This document shows positions 14,955 through 23,496 of a stretch of DNA of 41,386 nt, one piece after another. The notes below the pieces were generated by a model that saw nothing but the letters and a program-made list of their open reading frames with translations, did not search any database and was not told the origin of the DNA. A program made the translations under genes and the position numbers. The first letter of the stretch is position 1. Every line of letters begins with the position of its first letter. This DNA is from Alphaproteobacteria bacterium (GTDB lineage: Bacteria > Pseudomonadota > Alphaproteobacteria > GCA-2731375). The stretch covers positions 1 to 41,386 of the forward strand of contig JASLMY010000013.1 in assembly GCA_030746295.1 (NCBI GenBank). Reading direction: 5' to 3'.

Positions 14955-16307
14955 TCAAGGCGCCAGCACGACGAGATCCACTGGCGCCTCCAGGCCCTCG
15001 ACGTCGCGGGCCGGGCGGTGCTCGAGGGTGGCAGGCGGCTCGAAGCCCTGGGCTTCGGCGAGGCGAAGGGTCTCGGCCGTGGTCAGCGCCGTCACCGCCT
15101 CGACCTTGTTCTGCTTCTCGTTCTTGGCGGCCAAGTTGACGGGCTCGCCGATGACCGTGAACTCGAGCCGGCTGGGGTCGCCGACGGCGCCGAAGACGAC
15201 CCGGCCGGCGGCGGCGGCGAAGCCGATCTTGAGCGCGATTTCGCCGCCCGCGCGACGCTCGTCGGCCCAGGCCTCGGCCGTGGCGGCGAGGTCATGGATC
15301 GCTCTCAGCGCGTCGGCGGCATAGCTCTTGGTTGGCGCCGCGGCGCCGAAGGTCGCCATCACGCCGTCGCCCAGGAACTTGTCGATCGAGCCGCCGTGAC
15401 GCTGAATGACGGCGACCATGCGGGCTTCGTAGTCGGCCAGCAGCGCCATCAGCGCGTTCGGTGCCATCGTCATGGCGATCTGGGTGAAGCCGCGCACGTC
15501 GCAGATCAAGATCGCCGCATCGCGCACCTCGCCCTCGCCCGGCTGGATCCGGTCTTCCGAGCGCGTGATCTGGTCGGCGATTTCGGGCGCGAAGAAGCGC
15601 GAGAGATCGCGGTGCGCCGCCCCCTCGACCACCGAGGCAACCAGGAGCCGCCTGGCCCTCAGGATCGCGATCGCCAGGATCGCCGTAGAGAGCAGGATGG
15701 CGATGATCTTGTCGAACTCGGCGCCGAGCAAGATCATCGACGAGGTCATGTAACTGACATAGTCGCGCGTCACCCCCATGTTCGGCGCCTCCGAGGTCAA
15801 CAGCGCGTAGTGCAAGAGGCCGAACCAGCCGAGCGCCGCCAGGGTGCCGGCCAAGAGGACGTAGCGGGCCGAGAACCGCAGCGCCCGGAGGGCGATGAAG
15901 ATGAAGACGTAGAGCAGCGTCGGCGCCTTCAGGTAGAAGGCGGCGGGCTGGCCGTATTGCAGGTGGAAGCTCCAGATCAGGCCCAGCAGCAGGGCCATGT
16001 CGAAGAAGACCGACAGGCCCAGGAACCAGGCCGGCGTGAAGCCCCGGTAGACGAGCATCAGGCGCAGGCAGGTGAAGGCGAGGTAGAGGCCCAGCGCCAC
16101 CGGCACCGGGGCGAAGGTCTCGTCGGCCTCGAAGGTCTTGGGCGAGGCGATATAGAGCGCCGTCCAGGTCAGCCCGATGACGAGCTGGGCCCAGCCGATC
16201 AACCGCTCGGCCTCGACCTCGCGGGCAGCGATGATCCGCTCGACCCGGGCCGGCAGCCGGCCGCGGACCTCCGCGCCCAAGAAATATCGCCGCAATCGTG
16301 CTCGCAT
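14955..16307 (-). CDS. class III adenylate/guanylate cyclase, membrane-anchored
   Basis: A 450-residue protein with an N-terminal region of about six membrane segments (for example LIGWAQLVIGLTWTALYIA and AIILLSTAILAIAIL reading of residues 35-225). A C-terminal class III cyclase domain follows. The catalytic stretch has Asp270 (LICDVRGF) and Asp314 (FLGDGVMATFG) as metal ligands, and FTVIGEPVN with the conserved Asn391. The transition-state arginine expected four residues after that Asn is Lys395 (VNLAAKNEK). ATG 16307 was chosen; the frame is open upstream but runs into the next gene. It should make a cyclic nucleotide on the cytoplasmic side if active. Regulation through the membrane domain is typical. 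Confidence 0.88.
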   Translation of the reverse strand: MRARLRRYFLGAEVRGRLPARVERIIAAREVEAERLIGWAQLVIGLTWTALYIASPKTFEADETFAPVPVALGLYLAFTCLRLMLVYRGFTPAWFLGLSVFFDMALLLGLIWSFHLQYGQPAAFYLKAPTLLYVFIFIALRALRFSARYVLLAGTLAALGWFGLLHYALLTSEAPNMGVTRDYVSYMTSSMILLGAEFDKIIAILLSTAILAIAILRARRLLVASVVEGAAHRDLSRFFAPEIADQITRSEDRIQPGEGEVRDAAILICDVRGFTQIAMTMAPNALMALLADYEARMVAVIQRHGGSIDKFLGDGVMATFGAAAPTKSYAADALRAIHDLAATAEAWADERRAGGEIALKIGFAAAAGRVVFGAVGDPSRLEFTVIGEPVNLAAKNEKQNKVEAVTALTTAETLRLAEAQGFEPPATLEHRPARDVEGLEAPVDLVVLAP

Positions 16308-16371
16308 GGCGAGGTACCTTTCCAGCTCGCCGACCGCCGCTATCAGCGCGACGCCATTCTGGCGGCCCCGG

Positions 16372-17208
16372 TCAACGTTTGGCCAACCAAAGACTCGTGA
16401 CGTGGGCGCCCGGCACTTTCGCCAGGCGGGATACCGCGCTCTCCGCAAGCGCCGCCGACATTCGCGTCGCCACGTAGTGGCTGGCGAAAACCAGCTCCCA
16501 GCCGCCGCCGGCGAAGAGGGCGCCGAGTGCCGTCTGCTCGTTGTAGCCGCGCCAGGCCCAGCTCTCGGGATAGTCATCGGGCAAGAAGACGTCGTGGAAA
16601 TGCACCAAGACGCCGGCTGGCAGCGCCGGCAGGATTCGGTTCAAGATGTCGTCCACGTCGCTTCCCGGCATCAGGATGTGGCTCGAATCGACCGCCACCA
16701 CGTCGCCGGAGCCGAGCTCGCGAAAGGGTGCGAGACCGGCCGCGGAGAGGCTTTCCCGACGAAACTCGATGGCCAAGCCGTCGAGGCTGGCGCGGGGTGC
16801 CGGATCGATCGCCAGAATTCGGCAATCGAGGCCCTCGTCGGCCACCGCGCGGGCGTAAAAACGGGTCGAATGGCCGGAGCCGACCTCGACGATGCGCGCC
16901 GGCCGGCGGTCGCGGATGAGCGCGTAGGCCGCCGCCGCATCGAGGCTCGGATACCAGTCCTGGTCGAAGCGCGGCGCCGGCGGTGGTGCCCCGCCGATCC
17001 GGTCCAAGTCGTCGGCGTAGCGGTCGATCGTGTCCAAATGCCAGGCGAAGGCAGCCTCGGCAGCGGCGAAATAGGGGCCGAGCGTCTCGTAGGGCCGGCG
17101 CTGCCCCGCCGGCGGCAGGCCGGCGGCATAGCGATAGGGGATGAAGAAGCCCTTGGGCGTCGGCCCCAGCAAGGTCGAGAGCCCCATCCGAACGACGCGC
17201 CAACGCAC
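16372..17208 (-). CDS. class I SAM-dependent methyltransferase
   Basis: A 278-residue protein. The SAM-binding motif I is RIVEVGSGHSTRFYAR (about residues 104-119), followed by the acidic ILAIDPAPRA of motif II and DVVAVDSSH later. LVHFHDVFLPDDYPESW is typical of the Methyltransf_24-like group often found in glycan and natural-product loci. The N-terminal 95 residues are less conserved, with a PYRYA segment. It lies 64 bases upstream of the cyclase gene and 33 bases downstream of the MBL gene, all leftward, so these may be one transcript. Substrate is unknown. Confidence 0.82.
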   Translation of the reverse strand: MRWRVVRMGLSTLLGPTPKGFFIPYRYAAGLPPAGQRRPYETLGPYFAAAEAAFAWHLDTIDRYADDLDRIGGAPPPAPRFDQDWYPSLDAAAAYALIRDRRPARIVEVGSGHSTRFYARAVADEGLDCRILAIDPAPRASLDGLAIEFRRESLSAAGLAPFRELGSGDVVAVDSSHILMPGSDVDDILNRILPALPAGVLVHFHDVFLPDDYPESWAWRGYNEQTALGALFAGGGWELVFASHYVATRMSAALAESAVSRLAKVPGAHVTSLWLAKR

Positions 17209-17241
17209 CTCTGCGATCCCCCGGACGTCGAAGCTCGGTTC

Positions 17242-18099
17242 TCAGGGCCTGAGGACCAGGCCCTCGTAAGCCACCACGGTGCCCGGGCGCGCAGTTTCCG
17301 CCTCGCGCCCCAACCGGTCCATGAAATCGTCGTCGTGGTCCGGATCGTGATGGAAGACGACGAAGGTCTTGACGCCGGCCGCGTCGCAGAGCCGAACGCC
17401 TTCGCGCCAGGTCGAGTGTCCCCAGCCGATCCGCGTCTCGTACTGCTCGGGCGTGTACATGCTGTCGTAGATGACGATGTCGGCACCCTGGATCAGCGCC
17501 AGGATGTTCTGATCCAGGCCACTGTCGAGGTGCTCGGTATCGGTCAAATAGCAGATCGAGCGGCCATCGAACTCGACACGATAGCCGCTGCAGCCGTTCG
17601 GGTGGTTCAAGGGCGCGGTCTTGATCGCCACCGACGGACAAGGATTGATCTCTTCGCCGACGCGGAAGTCCTTGTATTGGATATTGGCGCCGAAGATCGA
17701 CGGCGGCACCGGAAACAACGGCGCAATCATCATGTCTTCCAACACCTGCCTCAGCGTGTGATCGGGCAAGAGATGCCCGGCCCAGAGCCGGAAGCGATTC
17801 TTCGGATCGAAGAACGGCCTGAAGAAAGGAATTCCGCAGATGTGATCGAAGTGGGTGTGGGTCAGGAAGATGTCGCCGTCAAGCGGCTCGTCGCCGCCGC
17901 ACATGGCATTGCCGAGATAGCGGATGCCGGTGCCCGCGTCGAAGATGAAGAAACGCTCGCCGCAACGGATCTCGAGGCAAGAGGTGTTGCCGCCATAGCG
18001 CTGGGTTCCCGCGTCCGAGGTCGAGATGCTGCCCCTGACGCCCCAAAACCGAACAAAGAACTCCGGCTTTGCGGTCGCATCGGGGGTCGTGTCGGCCAT
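17242..18099 (-). CDS. MBL-fold metallo-hydrolase
   Basis: A 285-residue metallo-beta-lactamase-fold protein. The N-terminus FFVRFWGVRGSIST and GGNTSCLEI are those of the PhnP/phosphodiesterase-like branch. The metal motif THTHFDH supplies His81, His83, Asp85 and His86. Further ligands are likely in LNHPNG, YLTDTEH and FHHDPDHDDD. There is no signal peptide, so it is cytoplasmic. This branch includes cyclic phosphodiesterases, and a nucleotide cyclase lies two genes downstream, which makes a cyclic-nucleotide role attractive but unproven. ATG 18099 is the natural start. Confidence 0.85.
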   Translation of the reverse strand: MADTTPDATAKPEFFVRFWGVRGSISTSDAGTQRYGGNTSCLEIRCGERFFIFDAGTGIRYLGNAMCGGDEPLDGDIFLTHTHFDHICGIPFFRPFFDPKNRFRLWAGHLLPDHTLRQVLEDMMIAPLFPVPPSIFGANIQYKDFRVGEEINPCPSVAIKTAPLNHPNGCSGYRVEFDGRSICYLTDTEHLDSGLDQNILALIQGADIVIYDSMYTPEQYETRIGWGHSTWREGVRLCDAAGVKTFVVFHHDPDHDDDFMDRLGREAETARPGTVVAYEGLVLRP

Positions 18100-18211
18100 G
18101 CGCTGCTAACCTGTTCCAGTGCCGCCGATGAGGGCACGGGCTGCGGATCGCATCGAGCTCTTTGGCCGGTACCAGGTCATCGACAGATCTGCCGAGGCTC
18201 CGCGTCCGACC

Positions 18212-18898
18212 TCACGGCACGAGTCTATAGCCACCGGTCTCGGTGACCAAGAGCTCGGCATTGGACGGATCGGCCTCGATCTTCTGGCGCAAGCGATAGA
18301 TGTGGGTCTCGAGAGTATGCGTCGTCACGCCCGCGTTGTAGCCCCAGACCTCGTTCAACAGCGTGTCGCGCGAGACCACGCGATCATCGGCCCGATAGAG
18401 GTACTTCAGGATCGAGGTCTCCTTCTCGGTCAGCCGAACCTTTTGATTGCTTTCGCCGTGCAGCAACAACTTGGCGCTGGGTCGAAAGGTGTAGGGGCCG
18501 ATGTTGAAGACCGCGTCCTCACTCTGCTCGTGCTGGCGCAACTGCGCCCGGATCCGGGCCAGCAGGACGGCGAATCGGAACGGCTTGGTGACGTAGTCGT
18601 TGGCGCCCGATTCGAGCCCGAGGATCGTATCCGCGTCCCCGTCCGCCGCGGTCAGCATCAGGATCGGGCATTTGACGCCCGACTTGCGCATCATCTTGCA
18701 GACCTCGCGGCCATCCAGATCGGGCAAGCCGACATCGAGCAGTATCAGGTCGAAATGCTCGGATTTCGCCGTCTCCAGCCCGTCGGTGCCGGTCTCTTCC
18801 TGCGCCGTGGAGAACTCGTCGTGCAGCTCCAGCTGCTGGGCCAGCGACTGACGCAAGGCCGCTTCGTCGTCGACGAGCAGAATCCGCTTTGCCGTCAT
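18212..18898 (-). CDS. OmpR/PhoB-family response regulator
   Basis: A 228-residue two-domain regulator. The receiver has Asp10-Asp11, phosphoacceptor Asp55 (LILLDVGLPD), Thr83 and Lys105 (YVTKPF), so all phosphorylation residues are present. The C-terminal winged helix has VRLTEKETSILKYLY, VSRDTLLNEVWGYN and the recognition helix region THTLETHIYRLRQKIE. ATG 18898 is preceded by an AGGGG ribosome site. No histidine kinase gene is next to it, so its partner is elsewhere. It ends 112 bases before the MBL gene start and may be transcribed separately. Confidence 0.93.
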   Translation of the reverse strand: MTAKRILLVDDEAALRQSLAQQLELHDEFSTAQEETGTDGLETAKSEHFDLILLDVGLPDLDGREVCKMMRKSGVKCPILMLTAADGDADTILGLESGANDYVTKPFRFAVLLARIRAQLRQHEQSEDAVFNIGPYTFRPSAKLLLHGESNQKVRLTEKETSILKYLYRADDRVVSRDTLLNEVWGYNAGVTTHTLETHIYRLRQKIEADPSNAELLVTETGGYRLVP

Positions 18899-19123
18899 CC
18901 GGCACCCCTATTGGCGTCGTCCTACGTCCGACAAAGATAGCCGATGCCGGAGATGAGAGGAATATATAGGGTTAGTGCTCGGGTTGCTCAAGTTTTGGGG
19001 CGTATTTCGCCGGCGCCCGCCGTCATGACGAGCGCTCAAAGAGGTCGGGTCCGACCGGCCCGGTGTTGTCGCCCTCGCCGCGATCGCTTATGTCTTGGCC
19101 CAACGGATCTCGGCGGAGTGCGC

Positions 19124-20254
19124 ATGAGCGAATTCGAGGCAGAGAGCGAGCTCCGGCCGGGCAGTCCCGCAGAGAACGCGGTACCGAGAGTTCTGGCCGA
19201 GCTTCGCCGCGGCCGACCGATCGTGCTGAGCGGAGCCGGGGCGAACGCTCTGGTGCTCGCGGCCGAGACCTCGAGCGTCGAGCGCTTCGCCCGTGTCGTC
19301 GAACAAAACCCGGCGGCGGCACGGATCGCGCTTGCCGCCAGCCGCGCCCGCGCCCTCAATATCAGGCCTTCGGGCCATGACGTCGTTCTGGTCCCCTGGC
19401 GCTCGTGGTTCGACCTTCAGACCGTGCGCGGCATCGCCGATGCGACCACCGACCTGGCGCAGCCGCTCTCCGGGCCGTTCGATCGCGAGAAACGGCCGCC
19501 GACGGACCTCGAGACCGCCGCCATACGGCTCGCCAAGCTGGCCCGCTTGCTGCCGGCGATGATCGTCGTCGATGTCGACGTCGACGCGCCCGAGGGCTGG
19601 GCGGCGGCGAACGATCTCTTGCTGCTGGAGACTTCGCTGGTCGCGGTCTACGAGACCGAGACCGCACTGACGCTCCGTCAAGTCGCCTCCGCCCCGGTGC
19701 CGCTCGCCGAGGCCGAGAACGCCCGCCTGATCGCCTTTCGGCCCGCGGACGGTGGCGTCGAGCACCTGGCCGTGGTGATCGGCGACCCGGGGCCCGGCCA
19801 GCCGGTGCTGACGCGGCTGCACTCGGAATGCTTTACCGGCGATCTCTTGGGCTCGCTGAAATGCGACTGCGGCCAACAGCTTCGCGGGGCCGTGCAGGCG
19901 CTGACCGAGGCCGGCGGGGGCGTTCTGCTCTATCTGGCCCAGGAAGGCCGGGGCATCGGCCTGATGAACAAGTTGCGCGCCTACCGCTTGCAGGAAGAAG
20001 GCTTCGATACCATCGATGCCAACCTGCGTCTCGGCTTCGACGCCGACGAGCGCGTCTTCGGACCGGCGGCGGAGATGTTGCGCCAGCTCGGAATCGAACG
20101 GGTCCGCCTGTTGACCAACAACCCTGAGAAGGTCGACGGCCTGGAGGCAGCCGGCATCGAGGTCCACGAGCGCGTCCCGCACAGCTTTCCGGCCAACGCC
20201 CACAACGAGTTCTACCTCCGGACCAAGCGCCGCCGGGGCGGCCATCTCGCCTGA
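19124..20254 (+). CDS. ribA: GTP cyclohydrolase II (riboflavin synthesis)
   Basis: A 376-residue protein. The C-terminal half is a full GTP cyclohydrolase II: zinc ligands Cys236, Cys247 and Cys249 in ECFTGDLLGSLKCDCG, then YLAQEGRGIGLMNKLRAY and RLLTNNPEKV. It opens GTP to the first pyrimidine of riboflavin synthesis. The N-terminal 190 residues look like a worn DHBP-synthase domain: AELRRGRPIVL and LAAETSS are recognisable but the acidic DDEDREN-type catalytic loop is missing. A longer reading from 18944 exists, but ATG 19124 has a GCGGAG ribosome site and starts the conserved part. It stands alone, divergent from the response regulator. Confidence 0.92.
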   Translation: MSEFEAESELRPGSPAENAVPRVLAELRRGRPIVLSGAGANALVLAAETSSVERFARVVEQNPAAARIALAASRARALNIRPSGHDVVLVPWRSWFDLQTVRGIADATTDLAQPLSGPFDREKRPPTDLETAAIRLAKLARLLPAMIVVDVDVDAPEGWAAANDLLLLETSLVAVYETETALTLRQVASAPVPLAEAENARLIAFRPADGGVEHLAVVIGDPGPGQPVLTRLHSECFTGDLLGSLKCDCGQQLRGAVQALTEAGGGVLLYLAQEGRGIGLMNKLRAYRLQEEGFDTIDANLRLGFDADERVFGPAAEMLRQLGIERVRLLTNNPEKVDGLEAAGIEVHERVPHSFPANAHNEFYLRTKRRRGGHLA

Positions 20255-20293
20255 GCGATCGCCGGTCGGTTTGCACCCGCTCGGCGGCCCGAG

Positions 20294-20310
20294 CCGGCAG
20301 AATCTGCCGG
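20294..20310 (+). terminator. possible hairpin after ribA
   Basis: A 7-bp perfect stem ccggcag/ctgccgg with an aat loop lies 40 bases after the ribA stop. No T-run follows, so it is a weak terminator candidate or only a structural hairpin. Confidence 0.3.
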
Positions 20311-20374
20311 TCAAGAATCGCGACTAGGCCGCCGTCGGGCAGCTAGAGCCTTGATTTCAAAGCAGTCCCTACCT

Positions 20375-20388
20375 GGCCCGCTCTTTGC
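20375..20388 (+). promoter_or_regulatory. possible sigma-54 (-24/-12) promoter
   Basis: The sequence tggcccgctctttgc keeps the GG and GC dinucleotides of sigma-54 promoters with exactly ten bases between them, plus TTGC at the -12 side. A transcript would begin about twelve bases later, only a few bases before the ATG at 20404. GG-N10-GC is common by chance in GC-rich DNA, and the fourth consensus position (A of TGGCAC) is not matched. Confidence 0.3.
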
Positions 20389-20403
20389 GTTAGAGAGACC
20401 GTC

Positions 20404-21363
20404 ATGACCGTCTCCGCGCTCACCCCGTCTCCGCTCAATCGGCCCGAATTCGCCGCCACGGCCGCCGAGACCGACTCCCCCGACACGATCGCCGCCGAGA
20501 GCGACGGCAAGAACTTCTGGGGAGCGGACGGCTTCACCTTCGCGGACCTGATCGACTTGGTAAATCCGCTGCACCATATCCCGGTCGTCGGCACGCTCTA
20601 TCGCAGCATGACCGGCGACGAGATCGCCCCCGCCGCGCGGCTCGCGGGCGGCGCGCTCTTCGGCGGCCCGATGGGTTTCGCCTCGGCAGTGATGGCGCAA
20701 GCCGTCGAGGACGCGACCGGCAAAGACCCAGGCGCCCATGCGGTCGCCTTCTTCACCGGTGACGAGCAAGCCGACGAGCCGGCGCCCCGGATTGCCGCCA
20801 CCTCCGAGGCATCGGCGGTGGCGGTGGCCGCAGCCGCGGCTGCGGTCGAAAAGCCCGGCCCGGGACCGGTCGCCTCCCCGAAGACACGCGCTACGCCATC
20901 GCCCGGCACTCCGGCGGCATCGCCGGAGAGGTTGGGCCGGGTCGCGCCGACCGAGCTGCCGGCTGAGAACCTGGGCGCCGTGGTGCAACCGAAACAAGCC
21001 TTCACGCGGCAGCGCCCGCCGACGCAAGCCACCGGAGACGGCGAGGCCCGGCAGCCCGCGGCGGTGACGCCCAAGCTCAGTCCGCAGGCGTTCGAGGCCT
21101 TGATGCGCGCCGTCGGCGGCCAACCGACGCCCAAGAGCGGCACCTTGTCGGCCCCCGCCGCACCCAAGTCACAGGCACCCCTGCCGAAGACCAGCTTCGG
21201 CGCCTTCCGGGCCAACTGGGCGACCCCGCCCAGCAGCGCCACGGCGACGGCGCTGGAGCAACGACGCGCCGCCCTGGAGTTGCACGGGCTCTTGGCGCGG
21301 CATGGCAAGGACGGCGTCCCGGGCATCGCTGAAAGCAAGCCGGAGACTTCACCCAAGAGCTAG
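20404..21363 (+). CDS. hypothetical Ala/Pro-rich protein with conserved N-terminal segment
   Basis: A 319-residue protein. The N-terminal third is ordered and looks conserved: FTFADLIDLVNPLHHIPVVG, LYRSMTGDEIAPAARLAGG and ALFGGPMGFASAVMAQAVED. A mildly hydrophobic glycine/alanine helix is included. From about residue 115 it becomes a low-complexity Ala/Pro/Thr/Lys linker that is probably disordered. The end (FGAFRANWATP, then a short helix with RRAALELHGLLARHG) is ordered again. I recall similar NPLHHIPVV proteins in Rhodospirillales but no function for them. No signal peptide is evident. Confidence 0.7.
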   Translation: MTVSALTPSPLNRPEFAATAAETDSPDTIAAESDGKNFWGADGFTFADLIDLVNPLHHIPVVGTLYRSMTGDEIAPAARLAGGALFGGPMGFASAVMAQAVEDATGKDPGAHAVAFFTGDEQADEPAPRIAATSEASAVAVAAAAAAVEKPGPGPVASPKTRATPSPGTPAASPERLGRVAPTELPAENLGAVVQPKQAFTRQRPPTQATGDGEARQPAAVTPKLSPQAFEALMRAVGGQPTPKSGTLSAPAAPKSQAPLPKTSFGAFRANWATPPSSATATALEQRRAALELHGLLARHGKDGVPGIAESKPETSPKS

Positions 21364-21420
21364 GGCTTGCGGCCCTCGGACCGGGTGCTAGGCTCGCGCG
21401 TCTAGCGGGGGTGAGCGCCG

Positions 21421-21927
21421 ATGGGCAGGATCGACGTTGCAGCCGAGGGCTATCTGAGCTTGCAGGGACGCCGCTACCGCTGCGCCCTTGGTCGCACCGG
21501 CCTGGTTCGCGACAAGCGCGAGGGTGACGGCGCAACGCCGATCGGCGACTACCCGCTGCGCCGGGCGCTCTATCGCGCCGACCGCCTCGACGCCCCGAAA
21601 ATCAAGCTGCCGCTGCAGGCGATCCGGCCCGACGACGGCTGGTGCGATGCTCCGGCCGACCCGGCCTACAATCGTCAGGTCCGGCTCCCCTACGCCGCCA
21701 GCGCCGAGGCGCTCTGGCGTCAGGACCACCTCTATGACGTCGTCGTCGTCCTGGGCCAGAACGACGACCCACCGGTGCCCGAGCGGGGCAGCGCCATCTT
21801 TTTGCATGTTGCCCGGCCGGACTATGGGCCGACCGAGGGCTGCGTCGCCCTGGCGCTGGCCGATCTACTCGAGCTCCTTGCCGAGGCCGGGCCCGAGACC
21901 CGACTTCGCGTCCTGGACGCCGCCTAG
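21421..21927 (+). CDS. L,D-transpeptidase family protein (YkuD domain)
   Basis: A 168-residue protein consisting almost wholly of a YkuD-type domain. The N-terminal part has CALGRTGLVRDKREGDGATP and IGDYPLRRALYRAD, the usual TP-G-(F/Y) turn of YkuD proteins. The catalytic region holds His129 (FLHVARPDYGPTEGC) and the nucleophile Cys141 in PTEGCVAL, where most enzymes have S(H)GC. There is no signal peptide, so it is a cytosolic or non-classically exported version of the type often labelled YkuD/DUF. Its TAG stop lies inside CTAG, whose other strand is the stop of the gene at 21924-23441. Confidence 0.82.
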   Translation: MGRIDVAAEGYLSLQGRRYRCALGRTGLVRDKREGDGATPIGDYPLRRALYRADRLDAPKIKLPLQAIRPDDGWCDAPADPAYNRQVRLPYAASAEALWRQDHLYDVVVVLGQNDDPPVPERGSAIFLHVARPDYGPTEGCVALALADLLELLAEAGPETRLRVLDAA

Positions 21928-23441
21928 CGGGGATAGTCGAATATTCCGTGTCGATCAGATTGCATCACGACCGAGTCGCTGTCCGGCAGCACGGGGTGAA
22001 GCTGCCTGACGTCGTCGGGTGAAAGCACGGCGAGCGACCGCGCCATCTCGATGAAGCGATCCCGCTCGGCCGCCCCGCAGGCGGCGAGCGCCAATCTGTC
22101 GAACTTCCCGACATAGTTCGGCCAAGCCCAGGGTCGGGCGCCGTTGGGATGCGCGTCGGCAACCGACTTCTCCGCGACGTGGCGCCGGCCATCCTTTTGC
22201 ACGAACTCCATTCGGCCGCCGAAAGCCCGTTTAGCCGGATCCGGGTCGTTGTATCGCCGCGTCCATTCGGGATCCTCGACGGTTCGGATCTTGCGCCAGA
22301 GCGCCAGCGTGGACGGCCTCACGGTTCGCGCCGGTGGGTAGCTCGCCAGGTGGTCCCAGCCGCGGTCTTCCAGGGCCACGGCCAGGAGATAGGTGATGGA
22401 GTGATCCAATGTCTCCCGCGAAGCTTCGGGGCTGCTTTTCTGCGGATCGTTAGCGCCGGTGCCGATGACGTGGTGGGTGTGATGGCTGGTATGCACCACG
22501 ATTTCCGCGACCCCGTCCAGATTCACCTCGCCGGCGACCTCGAACGCGAGGTCGATCAGGGCCTGCGCCTGGTATTCCGCCGAATGGGCCTTGGTATAGG
22601 TCTCCAATATGGCGTCCGCAGGCTCGTCCGGTCCCGGAAGCCGCACGATATATTCCGCGGCCGGGCCGTCCAGCATCCAGGCGATCACCGAATCCTCACC
22701 TTCGTAGATCGGATTGGGCGCCGCCTCGCCCCGCATCGCCCGGTCCACCGCCTCGATGGCCAACTTGCCCGAGAACCCCGGCACGAAAGCCTTCCAACTG
22801 GTGATCTCTCCCTTGCGCGACTGGCGGGTCGAGAACGCCAGATGTACCGCCTGATTGATGGCCTGATAGACAACCTCGGTCGGCAATCCGAGCAAAGCGC
22901 CGATGCCGGCCACCGTCGCCGGCGCCAGATGCGCGACATGGTCCTTCTTGTGCCCGTGCAAGCAGATCGCCTTCACCAAGGCCACATGGACCTCGTAGGC
23001 GACCAGAATCGCGCGCAGCAATCGGTCGCCAGCGCAGCCACATTGCTGCGCGACGGCGATCAAGGGGCTGATGTTGTCGCCCGGATGAGCGTAGTCGGCG
23101 GCGAGGAAGGTATCGTGGTAGTCCAGCTCGCGCACGGCGGTGGCGTTCGCCCAGGCGGCCCATTCGGCGTGCACGCCGACCTCCGAGGCCAGGCCGAACA
23201 GCCCGGCGCCGCGGGCGCGGCGATGACACAACGCCTGTCGGCGCGCGGTCGCCACCGGGTGGCGGTGGAGGGCGGCGAGAGCCACCGCCGCGTTGTCGAC
23301 CAGGCGGCACGAGACCATGTCGGCGGCAGGCTCGCTGACGTCTCTTGCTTGCGTCGCGAAGAGGGCGATCCGCCACGCCAGCTGATCCTCGACCGGCAGG
23401 TTTTCGGAAGACCGAAAGACCCGAACATGGTGCTCCCGCAT
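21924..23441 (-). CDS. MmgE/PrpD-family dehydratase (2-methylcitrate dehydratase-like)
   Basis: A 505-residue protein of the PrpD family. Landmarks are WRIALFATQ, the ARELDYHDTF-like stretch VRELDYHDTFLAADYAHPGD, KAICLHGHKKDHVAHLAPAT, the SRKGEITSWKAF segment and the KAHSAEYQAQALIDLA helix. HTSHHTHHVIGTGANDPQK in the C-terminal part is characteristic of the actinobacterial/alphaproteobacterial PrpD-type enzymes rather than cis-aconitate decarboxylases. ATG 23441 (AGGGAAC upstream) fits the family start. Reaction by family: dehydration of 2-methylcitrate in propionate breakdown. No PrpC or PrpB neighbour is present, so the substrate may differ. Confidence 0.87.
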   Translation of the reverse strand: MREHHVRVFRSSENLPVEDQLAWRIALFATQARDVSEPAADMVSCRLVDNAAVALAALHRHPVATARRQALCHRRARGAGLFGLASEVGVHAEWAAWANATAVRELDYHDTFLAADYAHPGDNISPLIAVAQQCGCAGDRLLRAILVAYEVHVALVKAICLHGHKKDHVAHLAPATVAGIGALLGLPTEVVYQAINQAVHLAFSTRQSRKGEITSWKAFVPGFSGKLAIEAVDRAMRGEAAPNPIYEGEDSVIAWMLDGPAAEYIVRLPGPDEPADAILETYTKAHSAEYQAQALIDLAFEVAGEVNLDGVAEIVVHTSHHTHHVIGTGANDPQKSSPEASRETLDHSITYLLAVALEDRGWDHLASYPPARTVRPSTLALWRKIRTVEDPEWTRRYNDPDPAKRAFGGRMEFVQKDGRRHVAEKSVADAHPNGARPWAWPNYVGKFDRLALAACGAAERDRFIEMARSLAVLSPDDVRQLHPVLPDSDSVVMQSDRHGIFDYPR

Positions 23442-23496
23442 GGAACCGTTCCCTACCAGGTCGTGGCCGCACTCCGCCGGCGGCCCACCGAGACGT

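Noticed and set aside
16177..18246. A 689-codon + strand frame opposite the methyltransferase and MBL genes
   Set aside because: It is antisense to motif-bearing genes and shows no domain; GC-rich codon bias explains the open frame.
20255..20403. Search for a tRNA or riboswitch between ribA and the next gene
   Set aside because: No cloverleaf or FMN-type conserved core could be built; only a short hairpin is present.
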